Shown here: positions 1-7,059 of the stretch, piece by piece
Position numbering within the stretch: the first letter of the stretch is position 1
Layout: every line of letters starts with the position of its first letter
Assembly (NCBI GenBank): GCA_018898235.1
Contig: JAHIJU010000197.1
Coordinates: 1 to 10,446 of the forward strand
DNA length: 10,446 nt
Direction of reading: 5' to 3'
Source: Actinomycetota bacterium
GTDB lineage: Bacteria > Actinomycetota > Actinomycetes > Actinomycetales > Cellulomonadaceae
The notes under the pieces: generated by a model
Told to the model about the DNA's origin: nothing
The model's database searches: none
What the model saw: the letters and a program-made list of their open reading frames with translations, nothing else
Translations under genes and position numbers: made by a program

Positions 1-306
1 AGTGTCCTGGGGGTCGACCCGACGCTGCTGGCCCACCGGGGGGCTGTGGACCCCGACGTCGCGCTCGCGATGGCCCGCGGCGTGCGCCAACTGCTCGAGG
101 CGCAGGTCGGTGTCGCGACCACCGGCGTCGCCGGGCCCGAACCGCAGGACGGGGCTGCGGTCGGCACCGTCTTCGTCGCGGTGGTCACACCGACACGGGC
201 CGAGGTCCGGCGGCTCCGGCTCGGCGGCGACCGGGCGCAGATCCGGGCTGCGGCGGTCGAGGCAGCCCTCGCCCTCGTCCGGGAGCTGGTCGATGACCCC
301 TCATGA
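1..306 (+). CDS. cinA: CinA C-terminal domain (nicotinamide-nucleotide amidohydrolase), 3' part only
   Basis: The reading frame is open from base 1 and ends at TGA 304-306, giving the last 101 residues; the 5' end lies outside the window. The segment has the CinA/PncC C-terminal pattern: a helix rich in A, R and E, then V-A-T-T-G-V-A-G-P around residues 39-47, then V-G-T-V-F-V-A-V, and a final helix R-A-Q-I-R-A-A-A-V-E-A-A-L. In characterised PncC proteins this domain deamidates nicotinamide mononucleotide to nicotinate mononucleotide, recycling the NMN made by DNA ligase. The usual glycine-rich loop after AGP is replaced here by E-P-Q-D-G, a form I recall in actinobacterial homologues. Whether an N-terminal CinA domain is present cannot be seen. 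Upstream pgsA and downstream clgR would be the usual actinobacterial order; the second is confirmed here. Confidence 0.9.
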   Translation, partial: SVLGVDPTLLAHRGAVDPDVALAMARGVRQLLEAQVGVATTGVAGPEPQDGAAVGTVFVAVVTPTRAEVRRLRLGGDRAQIRAAAVEAALALVRELVDDPS

Positions 307-336
307 GGGCAGCGCAGCACGCCGATGGGACGGTAT

Positions 337-365
337 GGGGAACATCGGTCGACCGAGAGGCGTTG
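337..365 (+). promoter_or_regulatory. Candidate ECF-sigma (SigE/SigH/SigR-type) promoter of clgR
   Basis: GGGGAAC at 337-343 and CGTTG at 361-365 give GGAAC-N18-GTT. This is the spacing and sequence recognised by the stress ECF sigma factors SigH/SigE of mycobacteria and corynebacteria and SigR of Streptomyces. It lies 30 bp past the cinA stop. Transcription would begin near 370-373, leaving a clgR leader of about 195 nt. In M. tuberculosis and C. glutamicum, clgR is known to be under ECF sigma control, so context agrees. Assignment to a particular sigma factor is inference. Confidence 0.65.
345..356. repeat. 12-bp perfect palindrome in the spacer of the clgR promoter
   Basis: TCGGTCGACCGA is perfectly self-complementary and sits between the GGAAC and GTT elements. 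A dimeric repressor bound here would block the promoter. Palindromes of this length are expected by chance several times per 10 kb at this GC content, so only the position makes it notable. It does not resemble the CGC-N-GCG type ClgR operator that I recall. Confidence 0.4.
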
Positions 366-481
366 GGCAGGACGTGATCGTCACCCCCGCACCCTCGCGT
401 CACCCGGAAGCCACCCGCCACCCGGATGGTCGTCCTGACGGCGCGCGCTACGGTGGACGTGCACCGGCCGCCCGGCGAGGG

Positions 482-499
482 CCGCACCCGGCGGTGCGG
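482..499 (+). other. GC-rich hairpin in the clgR leader
   Basis: CCGCACC (482-488) and GGTGCGG (493-499) form a perfect 7-bp stem closed by the tetraloop CGGC. It would lie in the untranslated leader if transcription starts at the ECF promoter near 371. No U-tract follows, so a simple intrinsic terminator is unlikely. It may be a leader structure, or chance pairing in GC-rich DNA. Confidence 0.4.
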
Positions 500-565
500 A
501 GCACGCACGGACCCGCTGCTGGTGGGTCGGAACGAGTCGGACCTGAGACGAGAGGGGGAGCCCAG

Positions 566-895
566 ATGATCGTCCTGCGACGCGAGATCGGTGATGTGCT
601 GCGCGGCGCGCGCCAGCACCAGGGGCGCACCCTTCGCGAGGTGTCCTCGGCCGCACGGGTCTCGCTGGGCTATCTCAGCGAGGTCGAGCGCGGGCAGAAG
701 GAGGCGTCGTCCGAGCTGCTGCACAGCATCTGCGCGGCGCTGGACGTGCCGATGTCCGTGATCCTGCGCGAGGTCAGTGACCGGGTGGCCGTCGCAGAGG
801 GCCTCGTCATCCCGGACACCGTGCCGGCCGAGCTGTCGGCGATCGTGGCGCGGCACCGCGACGACGAGTGGCCGGCGCTCACCCCGGTCGGCTGA
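566..895 (+). CDS. clgR: ClgR-type XRE helix-turn-helix transcriptional activator
   Basis: Encodes 109 residues from ATG 566, preceded by a strong ribosome site (GAGGGGGAG at 552-560). Residues about 7-70 form a single XRE/Cro-type helix-turn-helix domain; the recognition region runs T-L-R-E-V-S-S-A-A-R-V-S-L-G-Y-L-S-E-V-E-R-G (residues 22-43), followed by K-E-A-S-S-E-L-L-H-S-I-C-A-A-L, the hallmark of ClgR. In Streptomyces, Corynebacterium and Mycobacterium, ClgR activates clp protease genes, lon in some species, and stress and repair genes. The location next to cinA matches the known pgsA-cinA-clgR order. The tail after residue 72 is short and acidic and ends T-P-V-G. In Streptomyces, a terminal Ala-Ala makes ClgR a ClpP substrate; that signal is absent here. 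Likely expressed from the ECF-type promoter at 337-365. I saw no convincing ClgR operator upstream, so autoregulation is not supported. Confidence 0.92.
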   Translation: MIVLRREIGDVLRGARQHQGRTLREVSSAARVSLGYLSEVERGQKEASSELLHSICAALDVPMSVILREVSDRVAVAEGLVIPDTVPAELSAIVARHRDDEWPALTPVG

Positions 896-933
896 CCGTC
901 GGTCGCGTAGGTCGACGCTGGTCGGCCGGTCAG
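892..933. terminator. Possible bidirectional terminator hairpin between convergent clgR and nei2
   Basis: CTGACCG (892-898) pairs perfectly with CGGTCAG (927-933), and an inner GCGT/ACGC stem (905-908 with 915-918) closes a six-base loop. The outer arms contain both stop codons: TGA of clgR at 893-895 and, on the other strand, TGA of nei2 at 932-930. The two genes are only 34 bp apart, so some shared end signal is expected. No T-run follows on either side, so this would be a U-less actinobacterial type of terminator at best. Confidence 0.35.
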
Positions 934-1733
934 TCCCTCCGGTCGGCGACGCCGCCCGGCAGGGAGCCGGTGCCGGCGGCCTGGCAGACGGGGCACCAGA
1001 AGACCGGGCGCTCCTGAGGCGGACGTCGGGCCGTGCCACGCTGCACCGTCGTGCCGCAGCGAGGGCAGGGCAGCCCCGCCCGGCTGTGCACCTTGCCCGG
1101 TCCGGGCCCGCGCGCCACGGAGCGTTGCATGAGGGCTCGTGCGGTCAGCAGCACCCGGCCCGCATCGACCTCGTCGGCCGGGGTCCAGGGATGGATCCGC
1201 TCGGCGAAGAGCGACTCGGCGAGGTAGATCGTGCCGATGCCCGCGACCACCCGCTGATCGAGCAGCACGTCGCACACAGGTGTCGCCCGCATCGAGCGCC
1301 AGCGCTCCTCGGCCTCGGCCAGGCCACCGTTCTCGAACCGCTCGTCCAGGATGTCCGGGCCGAGGTGGGCGACCAGGAGGTGCTCGTCACTCGTCCGCAC
1401 CAGGTCGAGCATGCCGAGCGACACGCCGAGGGCCGTGGAGCGGTCATCGGCGAGCAGCGCTCGGACCCGGGGTGAGCGAGCAGCTGCGCGTGGTGAACCC
1501 GTCGGGACTACGCGCCAGACCCCGTCCATCCGCAGGTGGCTGTGCAGCGTCCGGCCGTCGTCGAGGCGGGTCAGCAGATGCTTGCCATAAGGACGGGTGT
1601 GCAGCACCGTGCGGTCGGTCAGATCGGCGGTCGACAGGCCCGGCCACCGCAGGTCGGCGCGCACCAGTCGCCGCCCGGCCAGGGCGGCGTCCAACGAGGC
1701 GGCGGTCCGCCGCAGCACATCACCCTCGGGCAC
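930..1733 (-). CDS. nei2: Endonuclease VIII-family DNA glycosylase/AP lyase (Nei2-like)
   Basis: A 267-residue Fpg/Nei protein. I chose GTG at 1733 because it gives the mature N-terminus M-P-E-G-D, where Pro2 is the Schiff-base nucleophile and Glu3 the catalytic acid; a GTG at 1751 would add six residues and destroy this. Other features are Lys51 in P-Y-G-K (beta-hairpin lysine), the H2TH region with G-I-G-T-I-Y-L-A-E (165-173) and R-I-H-P-W, and a C-terminal zinc finger with Cys223, Cys226, Cys247 and Cys250 plus Arg242 just before F-W-C. It excises oxidised, mainly pyrimidine, bases and cleaves the abasic site. The start lies inside the end of lhr (14-bp overlap) with no clear Shine-Dalgarno, suggesting translational coupling. 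The lhr-nei2 pairing is also found in M. tuberculosis (Rv3296-Rv3297), which supports Nei2 rather than Fpg/MutM. Confidence 0.92.
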   Translation of the reverse strand: MPEGDVLRRTAASLDAALAGRRLVRADLRWPGLSTADLTDRTVLHTRPYGKHLLTRLDDGRTLHSHLRMDGVWRVVPTGSPRAAARSPRVRALLADDRSTALGVSLGMLDLVRTSDEHLLVAHLGPDILDERFENGGLAEAEERWRSMRATPVCDVLLDQRVVAGIGTIYLAESLFAERIHPWTPADEVDAGRVLLTARALMQRSVARGPGPGKVHSRAGLPCPRCGTTVQRGTARRPPQERPVFWCPVCQAAGTGSLPGGVADRRD

Positions 1734-4700
1734 TGGTCCAGCGCAGTCCACGCGGGGTCTGCCGGAACCCGGCGGCGAGCAGGGCCTGACCGGCGGGGGT
1801 CGCGGTTCCTTCGCCGGGGACCGGGGCGCCGTCGATCCGGCCGATGGCGAGGCGGCTCGTCCCGCGGGCGTCCGAGGCGGTCACCAGGGCCCGGGCAGCC
1901 AGCTCGAGGACCATGGGTTCGTCGGTGCCGGACAGCAACGTGCGCGCGCCCCGCTCCACGTAGAGCGCCACGGCGCCATCGACGAGCACCACCAGGGCGC
2001 CCGCCTTGCGGCCCGGTCGGTGGCCGCCGGCCTCCCGCTCGGGCCACGGCAGCGCCGCACCGTACGGGTTGGCCGGATCGGTCGCGGCCAGCACCACGAC
2101 GACGGGCGGCTCGGGCCGGTCGGTGGCCGGCGGCGCGACGGGGTCGCCTGCGCGTTCGCGCGCCCGGATCACGACCTCGGCATCGGCCCGCAACCGGTCG
2201 ACCGCCCCAGGCAGCGCGAACTGCGAGCCGCCGAGGTTCTCCACGAAGTAGCCCCGCCGCACCTGACCGGCCTGTTCCAGCGCGACGAGCACGCGGTAGA
2301 CATCGGAGAACCCGGCGCCGGTGAGGTGCTCGGCGGGCGCCAGTGCGCGGCTCACCAGGCCGTGCCGGTCGAGCAGCTGGGCCGCGACGGCATGCGCCCG
2401 GACCGTCGGGTCGTCCTGGCGGAGCGGCAGCAGCGACCACCGGCCGCGACCCGTGGCACTGCCCGCGGCACCCGGCCCCGCCGTGCTGGCGGCCGTGCCG
2501 CGCTCGGCCGTCCACCCGGGGCGGAGCCCGAGGCGGCCCGGCATCATCCGTCCGCGTGGTGTGCTCGGCCGGGTGCGATGGGCCGTGGTCCCGGATCCCA
2601 GCCGGGCGCGCAACGGCGCGAACGAGTCGTTCGTCACGACGCCGGCCCAGACCAGGTCCCAGAGCGCGGCCAGCACGCCGGCCTGGGAGAGGCTCTCCGG
2701 TGGATCCTCCGATGAGGCCGCGAGCAGCTCCCGGACCCTGGCCGCGAGCGGTTCGACGAACCAGCCGCCGCCCCCGGCGAGCGCAGCGAGCACCGCCGTG
2801 TGCACGCCGCCGTCCGGAACCTGGTCCGTCGCGAGGGGCAGCGTGAGGTCCGCCACCGCGGTCGGGTGGAACGAGACCAGTGCATCGTGCCCGGTGAGCC
2901 GGCCGTGGCCGGCCCAGAGCACCTCGCCGGCCGCAGTGAGCTCGTCGAGGAACGACGGCGTGTAGTCCAGCACCCGTGCGGGCAGCACATGGGTCTCCCA
3001 CGCCGAGGCGGGCAGCACGGCACCGGCGAGCTGCTCGATCGCCCGGGCGACGCCCTCGACGCCGACCAGGGCCGCTCCGCCGTGCCCCGAGCTGGTGGGT
3101 GCCTCGCCGCCACGGCGGGTGCCGACCGGTCCGGAGCCGCCGGTTCCCGGCCCGATCGGTACCACCTGCTGCCACCGTGGCAGGAACACGCCCAACGCCT
3201 GGGCGTCCACGGGTTCGACCTGGGCGCGCAGCGCGGCCAGCGAACGTCGGCGCAGCACGCGCAGCACGCCCGCGTCGCACAGCTCCTCACCGACCCCGCC
3301 CAGCACCTCGGGCAGCAGCCGGCCGTCGACCAGCTGACCGGCGGCGACCAGCAGCTCCAGCGGCCCGGCCACCAGGGCCGGGGTGAGGCCGTACCGCGAG
3401 GCCACCGATCGGACCGTGAACGGGCCGTGCGTGCGCGCGTGCCGGCGCAGCAGATCGCCCAACGGATCGGCGACGACCTCGGTGAACACCTCCGGGACCC
3501 CGACCGGGAGGGCCACGCCCAGCGCGTCCCGCAACCGACCGGCGTCCTCGACCGCGGCCCACTGGCGGACCTCGTCGGGCGGCACCCCGGTCAACCGCAC
3601 CTCGATGACCCGTCGGCTCCCGACGAGCTCGGCCAGCCAGGCCGCGGCCTGCTCGCCCTGCTCGGCGCGCGTCCGGGCGAGCACGCCGCCCATCGGCAGC
3701 GGTCCGTGGCGGCGCAGCACGTCCGCGAGCTGCTCCAGGGTGCCGGCCCGGCGGTCAGGGGCGGTGCCCGTGACCTCGGCCGCGGTGCGTTCGACCACCT
3801 GCGGGTCGAGCAGGTCCGCGAGCTGGGAGCCCCCACCGCCGCCGAGCAGCTCGGCCAGCAGGGTCGGGTCGAGCGTGAGCGCCGCCGCTCGGCGCTCGGC
3901 CAGGGGGGCGTCGCCCTCGTAGAGGAACTGGGCCGTGTACCCGAACATGAGTGACTGCGCGAACGGCGACGGGCGCGGCGTCGTCACCTCGTGCACCGTG
4001 ACGCGACGGGCGGCCACATCGGTCATCAGCCTCGTCAGGGCGGCGATGTCGAAGTCGTCGCGCAGGCATTCGCGGACCGCTTCGAGCAGGATGGGGAAGT
4101 CGGGGTGGCCGGAGGCGACCTGGAGCAGCTGGGCCGCACGCTGGCGCTGCGCCCACAGCGGCTGGCGACGGTCCGGCCGTCGACGCGGCAGCAGGAGGGC
4201 CCGGGCGGCCGCCTCGCGGAAGCGTGCGGCGAACATCGTCGACGAGGCCAGCTCGGCGCGGACGGCCCCGGCCACCTCATCGGGCTCCAGCAGCAGATCG
4301 GCGAGCTGTACCTGGGGGCCGGTCCCGTCGCCCGCGCGCACCGGGTGCCGGGGGTCGTCCCACTGCTGCGGCCCGTCGAGCACATCGGGCAGCCGCAGCA
4401 CGATGCCGTCGTCGGAGTGCAGCGCCGCCACGTCGACACCGAACCGCTCGCGCAGCCGGGCGGCCACGACGAGTGCCCACGGTGCGTGCACCCTGGCGCC
4501 GTAGGGGGAGTGCAGGACGATCCGCCAGTCGCCGAGCTCGTCGCGGAACCGTTCGAGCACGATCACCCGATCGGTCGGCACCCGACCGGTCGCCGCATGC
4601 TGCTCGGCCAGGTAGGCGAGCAGGTTGTCGGTCGCCCACGGGTCCAGCCCGGCGTCCTGCACGCGACGGCGGGCCTCGGTCGGGGACAGCTCGGCCACCT

Positions 4701-6693
4701 CCCGCACCCAGGCACCCATCGCCGCACCGAGCTCGGCGGGACGGCCCGGGCTGTCGCCCTTCCAGAACGGCAGGCGTCCGGGGACCCCCGGCGCCGGGCT
4801 CACGAGCACGCGGTCGGGGGTGATGTCCTCCACCCGCCAGGTCGAGGACCCCAACGTGAAGGTGTCGCCGACCCGGGACTCGTAGACCATCTCCTCGTCG
4901 AGCTCACCCACCCGGCGTCCGCCGCGCAGCCGTCCGCCGGTGCGCTCGGCGTCGGTCGGCACGTCGGTGCCGCCGCTGCCGGGGGCCAGGAACACGCCGT
5001 AGAGCCCGCGGTCCGGGATCGTCCCGCCGCTCGTGACGGCCAGGCGCAACGCACCGGGCCGGGCGGTGAGCACATCGGCCGCGCGGTCCCACACCAGCCG
5101 CGGGCGCAGCTCGGCGAACTCCTCCGAGGGGTAGCGGCCGGCCAGCATGTCGAGGACCGCTCGCAGGGTCGCCTCACCCAGCGTCGAGAACGGCGCCGCG
5201 CGGCGCACGACGGCAGCCAGCTCGGCCACCGGCCAGTCGTCGGTGGCCACCATGGCGACCACCTGCTGGGCGAGCACGTCGAGCGGGTTCGCCAGCACGT
5301 GCAGCGCCTCGATCGCGCCCGCGCGCATGCGCTCGGCGCCGACGGCGGCCGCGACCAGCTCACCGCGGTGCGTGGGCAGCACGACGCCGTGCGAGACGGC
5401 ACCCACCTGGTGGCCCGCCCGTCCGATCCGCTGCAGCCCGCTGGCGACCGAGGGCGGGGCCCCGATCTGGACGACGAGGTCGACCGCCCCCATGTCGACG
5501 CCGAGCTCGAGCGAACTGGTGGCGACCACCGCCGGGAGGCGACCCGCCTTGAGCTCGGACTCGGTGCGGGTGCGCTCGGCGCGGGACATGGAGCCGTGGT
5601 GGGCACGCGCCACGATGGTCGTCGCATCACGCGTGTCGACACCGGCGGAGGTTCCCGACTGCCCGGGTGCCTGCGCGGGCGTCAACGAGCCGGGTTCGGG
5701 CACCTGCACGCCGTGTCGTTGCGCCCACACCTCGTTCACGCGCGCCGTGAGCCGTTCGGCCGTCCGTCGCGAGTTGGTGAACACCAGCGTCGAGCGGTGC
5801 GCTGCCACCAGGTCGACGACCCGCTCCTCGACATGCGGCCAGACGGAGGCGCGTCGACGCCCGTCGGGGGCTTCCTCACCGGCGACGCCGTCCGGGTCGC
5901 CCGGTCTGACCAGATCCGTGAGGTCCGGGACCGGGACCACGACGTCGACCTCGATCTTCTTGTGCGACGGCGGCTGCACGATCACGACCTCGCGGCCGCC
6001 CTCGGCCGGCGGGCGGGCGCCGGTGAGGAAGGCCGCGACGTCCTGCACGGGCCGGACGGTCGCGGACAGGCCGATCCGCTGCACGGGACCCGGTCCGCCC
6101 GGGCCGGTCAGCAGGGCGTCCAGCCGTTCGAGCGACAGCGCCAGATGAGCGCCACGTTTGGTCCCGGCCACCGCGTGGATCTCGTCGACGATGACGGTGT
6201 GCACCCCGGCCAGCCCCGCGCGCGCCTTCGAGGTGAGGAGCAGGTAGAGGGACTCGGGTGTGGTCACCAGGATGTCCGGCGGTCGGGTCGCGAACGCCCG
6301 ACGCTGGGCCGGCGGCGTGTCCCCGGTGCGCGCCTGGACCTCGATCTGCGGGACGGGCAGACCCGCCCGGGCCGCCGCCTGGCCGATGCCGACGAGCGGC
6401 GAGCGCAGGTTGCGTTCGACGTCGGCCGTCAGCGCCTTGAGTGGTGAGACGTAGAGCACCCGGCACCGGGCGGCCGGGTCGTCGGGCGGCGGTGCGGCCA
6501 CGAGGGAGTCGATCGCCCACAGGAACGCCGCGAGCGTCTTGCCCGAACCGGTCGGCGCGACGACGAGGGCGTGCCGACCGCTGGCGACCGCAGCCCAGGT
6601 GCCCTCCTGGGCGGGCGTCGGCCCGGCGAACGCGCCGGTGAACCAGGCCCGGGTCGGCGCGCTGAAGGCGGCCAGTGCGCCGGACGATTCCAC
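1720..6693 (-). CDS. lhr: Lhr-type superfamily 2 DNA/RNA:DNA helicase, full length
   Basis: A 1657-residue protein if translation starts at GTG 6693; an upstream in-frame GTG at 6720 would add nine residues. I prefer 6693 because homologues begin shortly before the F-S-x-x-T-R-x-W-F segment and a -10-like CACAAT lies six bases before it. The helicase core has Walker A A-P-T-G-S-G-K-T (46-53), DEIH (170-173), S-A-T (210-212), the T-S-S-L-E-L-G-V-D-M motif and Q-R-I-G-R-A-G-H (421-428). The winged-helix and beta-barrel parts follow, including F-W-K-G-D (643-647) and P-Y-G-A-R-V-H (730-736), and then a long C-terminal region (about 850-1657) typical of Lhr. M. smegmatis Lhr translocates 3' to 5' on single-stranded DNA and unwinds RNA:DNA hybrids; the E. 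coli C-terminal region has uracil-DNA glycosylase activity. M. tuberculosis Lhr is about 1510 residues, so this one is long. Low-complexity linkers at about 1181-1204 and 1377-1418 account for part of the excess. It overlaps nei2 downstream. Confidence 0.95.
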   Translation of the reverse strand: MESSGALAAFSAPTRAWFTGAFAGPTPAQEGTWAAVASGRHALVVAPTGSGKTLAAFLWAIDSLVAAPPPDDPAARCRVLYVSPLKALTADVERNLRSPLVGIGQAAARAGLPVPQIEVQARTGDTPPAQRRAFATRPPDILVTTPESLYLLLTSKARAGLAGVHTVIVDEIHAVAGTKRGAHLALSLERLDALLTGPGGPGPVQRIGLSATVRPVQDVAAFLTGARPPAEGGREVVIVQPPSHKKIEVDVVVPVPDLTDLVRPGDPDGVAGEEAPDGRRRASVWPHVEERVVDLVAAHRSTLVFTNSRRTAERLTARVNEVWAQRHGVQVPEPGSLTPAQAPGQSGTSAGVDTRDATTIVARAHHGSMSRAERTRTESELKAGRLPAVVATSSLELGVDMGAVDLVVQIGAPPSVASGLQRIGRAGHQVGAVSHGVVLPTHRGELVAAAVGAERMRAGAIEALHVLANPLDVLAQQVVAMVATDDWPVAELAAVVRRAAPFSTLGEATLRAVLDMLAGRYPSEEFAELRPRLVWDRAADVLTARPGALRLAVTSGGTIPDRGLYGVFLAPGSGGTDVPTDAERTGGRLRGGRRVGELDEEMVYESRVGDTFTLGSSTWRVEDITPDRVLVSPAPGVPGRLPFWKGDSPGRPAELGAAMGAWVREVAELSPTEARRRVQDAGLDPWATDNLLAYLAEQHAATGRVPTDRVIVLERFRDELGDWRIVLHSPYGARVHAPWALVVAARLRERFGVDVAALHSDDGIVLRLPDVLDGPQQWDDPRHPVRAGDGTGPQVQLADLLLEPDEVAGAVRAELASSTMFAARFREAAARALLLPRRRPDRRQPLWAQRQRAAQLLQVASGHPDFPILLEAVRECLRDDFDIAALTRLMTDVAARRVTVHEVTTPRPSPFAQSLMFGYTAQFLYEGDAPLAERRAAALTLDPTLLAELLGGGGGSQLADLLDPQVVERTAAEVTGTAPDRRAGTLEQLADVLRRHGPLPMGGVLARTRAEQGEQAAAWLAELVGSRRVIEVRLTGVPPDEVRQWAAVEDAGRLRDALGVALPVGVPEVFTEVVADPLGDLLRRHARTHGPFTVRSVASRYGLTPALVAGPLELLVAAGQLVDGRLLPEVLGGVGEELCDAGVLRVLRRRSLAALRAQVEPVDAQALGVFLPRWQQVVPIGPGTGGSGPVGTRRGGEAPTSSGHGGAALVGVEGVARAIEQLAGAVLPASAWETHVLPARVLDYTPSFLDELTAAGEVLWAGHGRLTGHDALVSFHPTAVADLTLPLATDQVPDGGVHTAVLAALAGGGGWFVEPLAARVRELLAASSEDPPESLSQAGVLAALWDLVWAGVVTNDSFAPLRARLGSGTTAHRTRPSTPRGRMMPGRLGLRPGWTAERGTAASTAGPGAAGSATGRGRWSLLPLRQDDPTVRAHAVAAQLLDRHGLVSRALAPAEHLTGAGFSDVYRVLVALEQAGQVRRGYFVENLGGSQFALPGAVDRLRADAEVVIRARERAGDPVAPPATDRPEPPVVVVLAATDPANPYGAALPWPEREAGGHRPGRKAGALVVLVDGAVALYVERGARTLLSGTDEPMVLELAARALVTASDARGTSRLAIGRIDGAPVPGEGTATPAGQALLAAGFRQTPRGLRWTSARG

Positions 6694-6699
6694 GTCGCC

Positions 6700-6721
6700 A
6701 TTGTGGGCCCGGCCGCCCACA
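6700..6721 (-). promoter_or_regulatory. Candidate leaderless promoter of lhr with overlapping inverted repeat
   Basis: On the minus strand, CACAAT (6705-6700) is close to a TANNNT -10 box. It is followed by six bases and then the GTG at 6693, the layout of leaderless transcription that is common in actinobacteria. No good -35 is visible (GCGACC at 18-bp spacing is weak). An inverted repeat, TGTGGGC at 6702-6708 and GCCCACA at 6715-6721, overlaps the -10 box and could be an operator. No Shine-Dalgarno precedes either possible start, which favours the leaderless reading. Confidence 0.4.
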
Positions 6722-6766
6722 CGGGTCGCGCACCGACGGGACGGGTGGGGCGGGTCCCGGGTCCCG

Positions 6767-6778
6767 GTCCGCGCGGAC
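6767..6778. repeat. 12-bp palindrome in the lhr/DUF3046 divergent region
   Basis: GTCCGCGCGGAC is perfectly self-complementary and lies midway between the two divergent promoters. Short palindromes are common by chance in such GC-rich DNA, so an operator role is only a possibility. Confidence 0.25.
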
Positions 6779-6788
6779 GTGCGGCCGG

Positions 6789-6811
6789 GTGTCGGCCATG
6801 GGTGGCAGGCT
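6789..6811 (+). promoter_or_regulatory. Candidate leaderless promoter of the DUF3046 operon, RecA-NDp (PafBC)-like
   Basis: GTGTCGGCC (6789-6797), eight bases, then CAGGCT (6806-6811). The RecA-NDp/PafBC motif of mycobacteria is TTGTCRGTG-N8-TANNNT; this site matches six of nine bases in the box and two of three fixed bases in the -10, at the exact spacing. It shares GTGTCGG and spacing with the better match before recA (10022-10044). The hexamer ends six bases before GTG 6818, the leaderless arrangement. Promoter location is moderately supported; PafBC control is inference. Confidence 0.45.
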
Positions 6812-6817
6812 GGGGTC

Positions 6818-7057
6818 GTGCGCTACCGGGAGTTCGATCAGCTGGTCGAGGAGGTGCTCGGCCGGGTCCAGGGCCGGGTCCTGGTCACCACCTTGCACCT
6901 GGGGTCGCTGGAGGACCGGACCGCGGAGCAGGCGCTGGCGGACGGCGAGGAACCTGCGCACGTGTGGCACGCACTGGCCGATGAGCTCCAGATCGACGAG
7001 GCGCACCGCTGGGGTGTCGGTGCTGCGCGCAACACCCCGCCGCGCCGGAGGGCCTGA
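6818..7057 (+). CDS. DUF3046 protein
   Basis: A 79-residue protein starting at GTG 6818 (M-R-Y-R-E-F-D), with no Shine-Dalgarno but a -10-like box at leaderless distance. The central part, L-G-S-L-E-D-R-T-A-E-Q-A-L-A-D-G (29-44), then P-A-H-V-W-H-A-L-A-D-E-L (47-58), matches the DUF3046 family, small actinobacterial proteins usually encoded next to recA (M. tuberculosis Rv2738c is one). The function is unknown. The family is normally about 65 residues; this one has a short basic tail ending P-P-R-R-R-A. The next gene starts two bases after its stop, with a GGAGGG ribosome site lying inside its 3' end, so translation is probably coupled. Its conserved position upstream of recA persists here, but two genes have come between them. 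Confidence 0.85.
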   Translation: MRYREFDQLVEEVLGRVQGRVLVTTLHLGSLEDRTAEQALADGEEPAHVWHALADELQIDEAHRWGVGAARNTPPRRRA

Positions 7058-7059
7058 GC

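Noticed and set aside
298..309. Palindrome CCCTCATGAGGG at the cinA stop as a terminator
   Set aside because: Only a 4-bp stem with a 4-base loop, and palindromes of this length are expected by chance at this GC content.
433..455. TGAC and TACGGT in the clgR leader as a housekeeping promoter
   Set aside because: The spacing between the elements is about half of what is needed, and no alternative -35 fits TACGGT.
529..554. Second GGAAC element close to clgR as another ECF promoter
   Set aside because: No GTT occurs at a spacing of 17-20 bases; the sequence there is GAGAGG, part of the ribosome site region.
2..565. Long plus-strand open frame running from base 2 into clgR
   Set aside because: Its first 188 residues are an R/S/P-rich shadow of cinA and the leader; the conserved ClgR protein begins at ATG 566 behind a strong ribosome site.
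3991..6447. 818-residue plus-strand open frame opposite lhr
   Set aside because: It is the antisense of a strongly GC-biased gene, rich in H, R, G and Q with no recognisable domain; lhr on the other strand carries a continuous set of helicase motifs.
6717..6737. GTCGGTG on the minus strand upstream of lhr, as a PafBC box
   Set aside because: The box core matches, but the hexamer at N8 is GTGTGG, not TANNNT, and the likely -10 (CACAAT) is 25 bases away.
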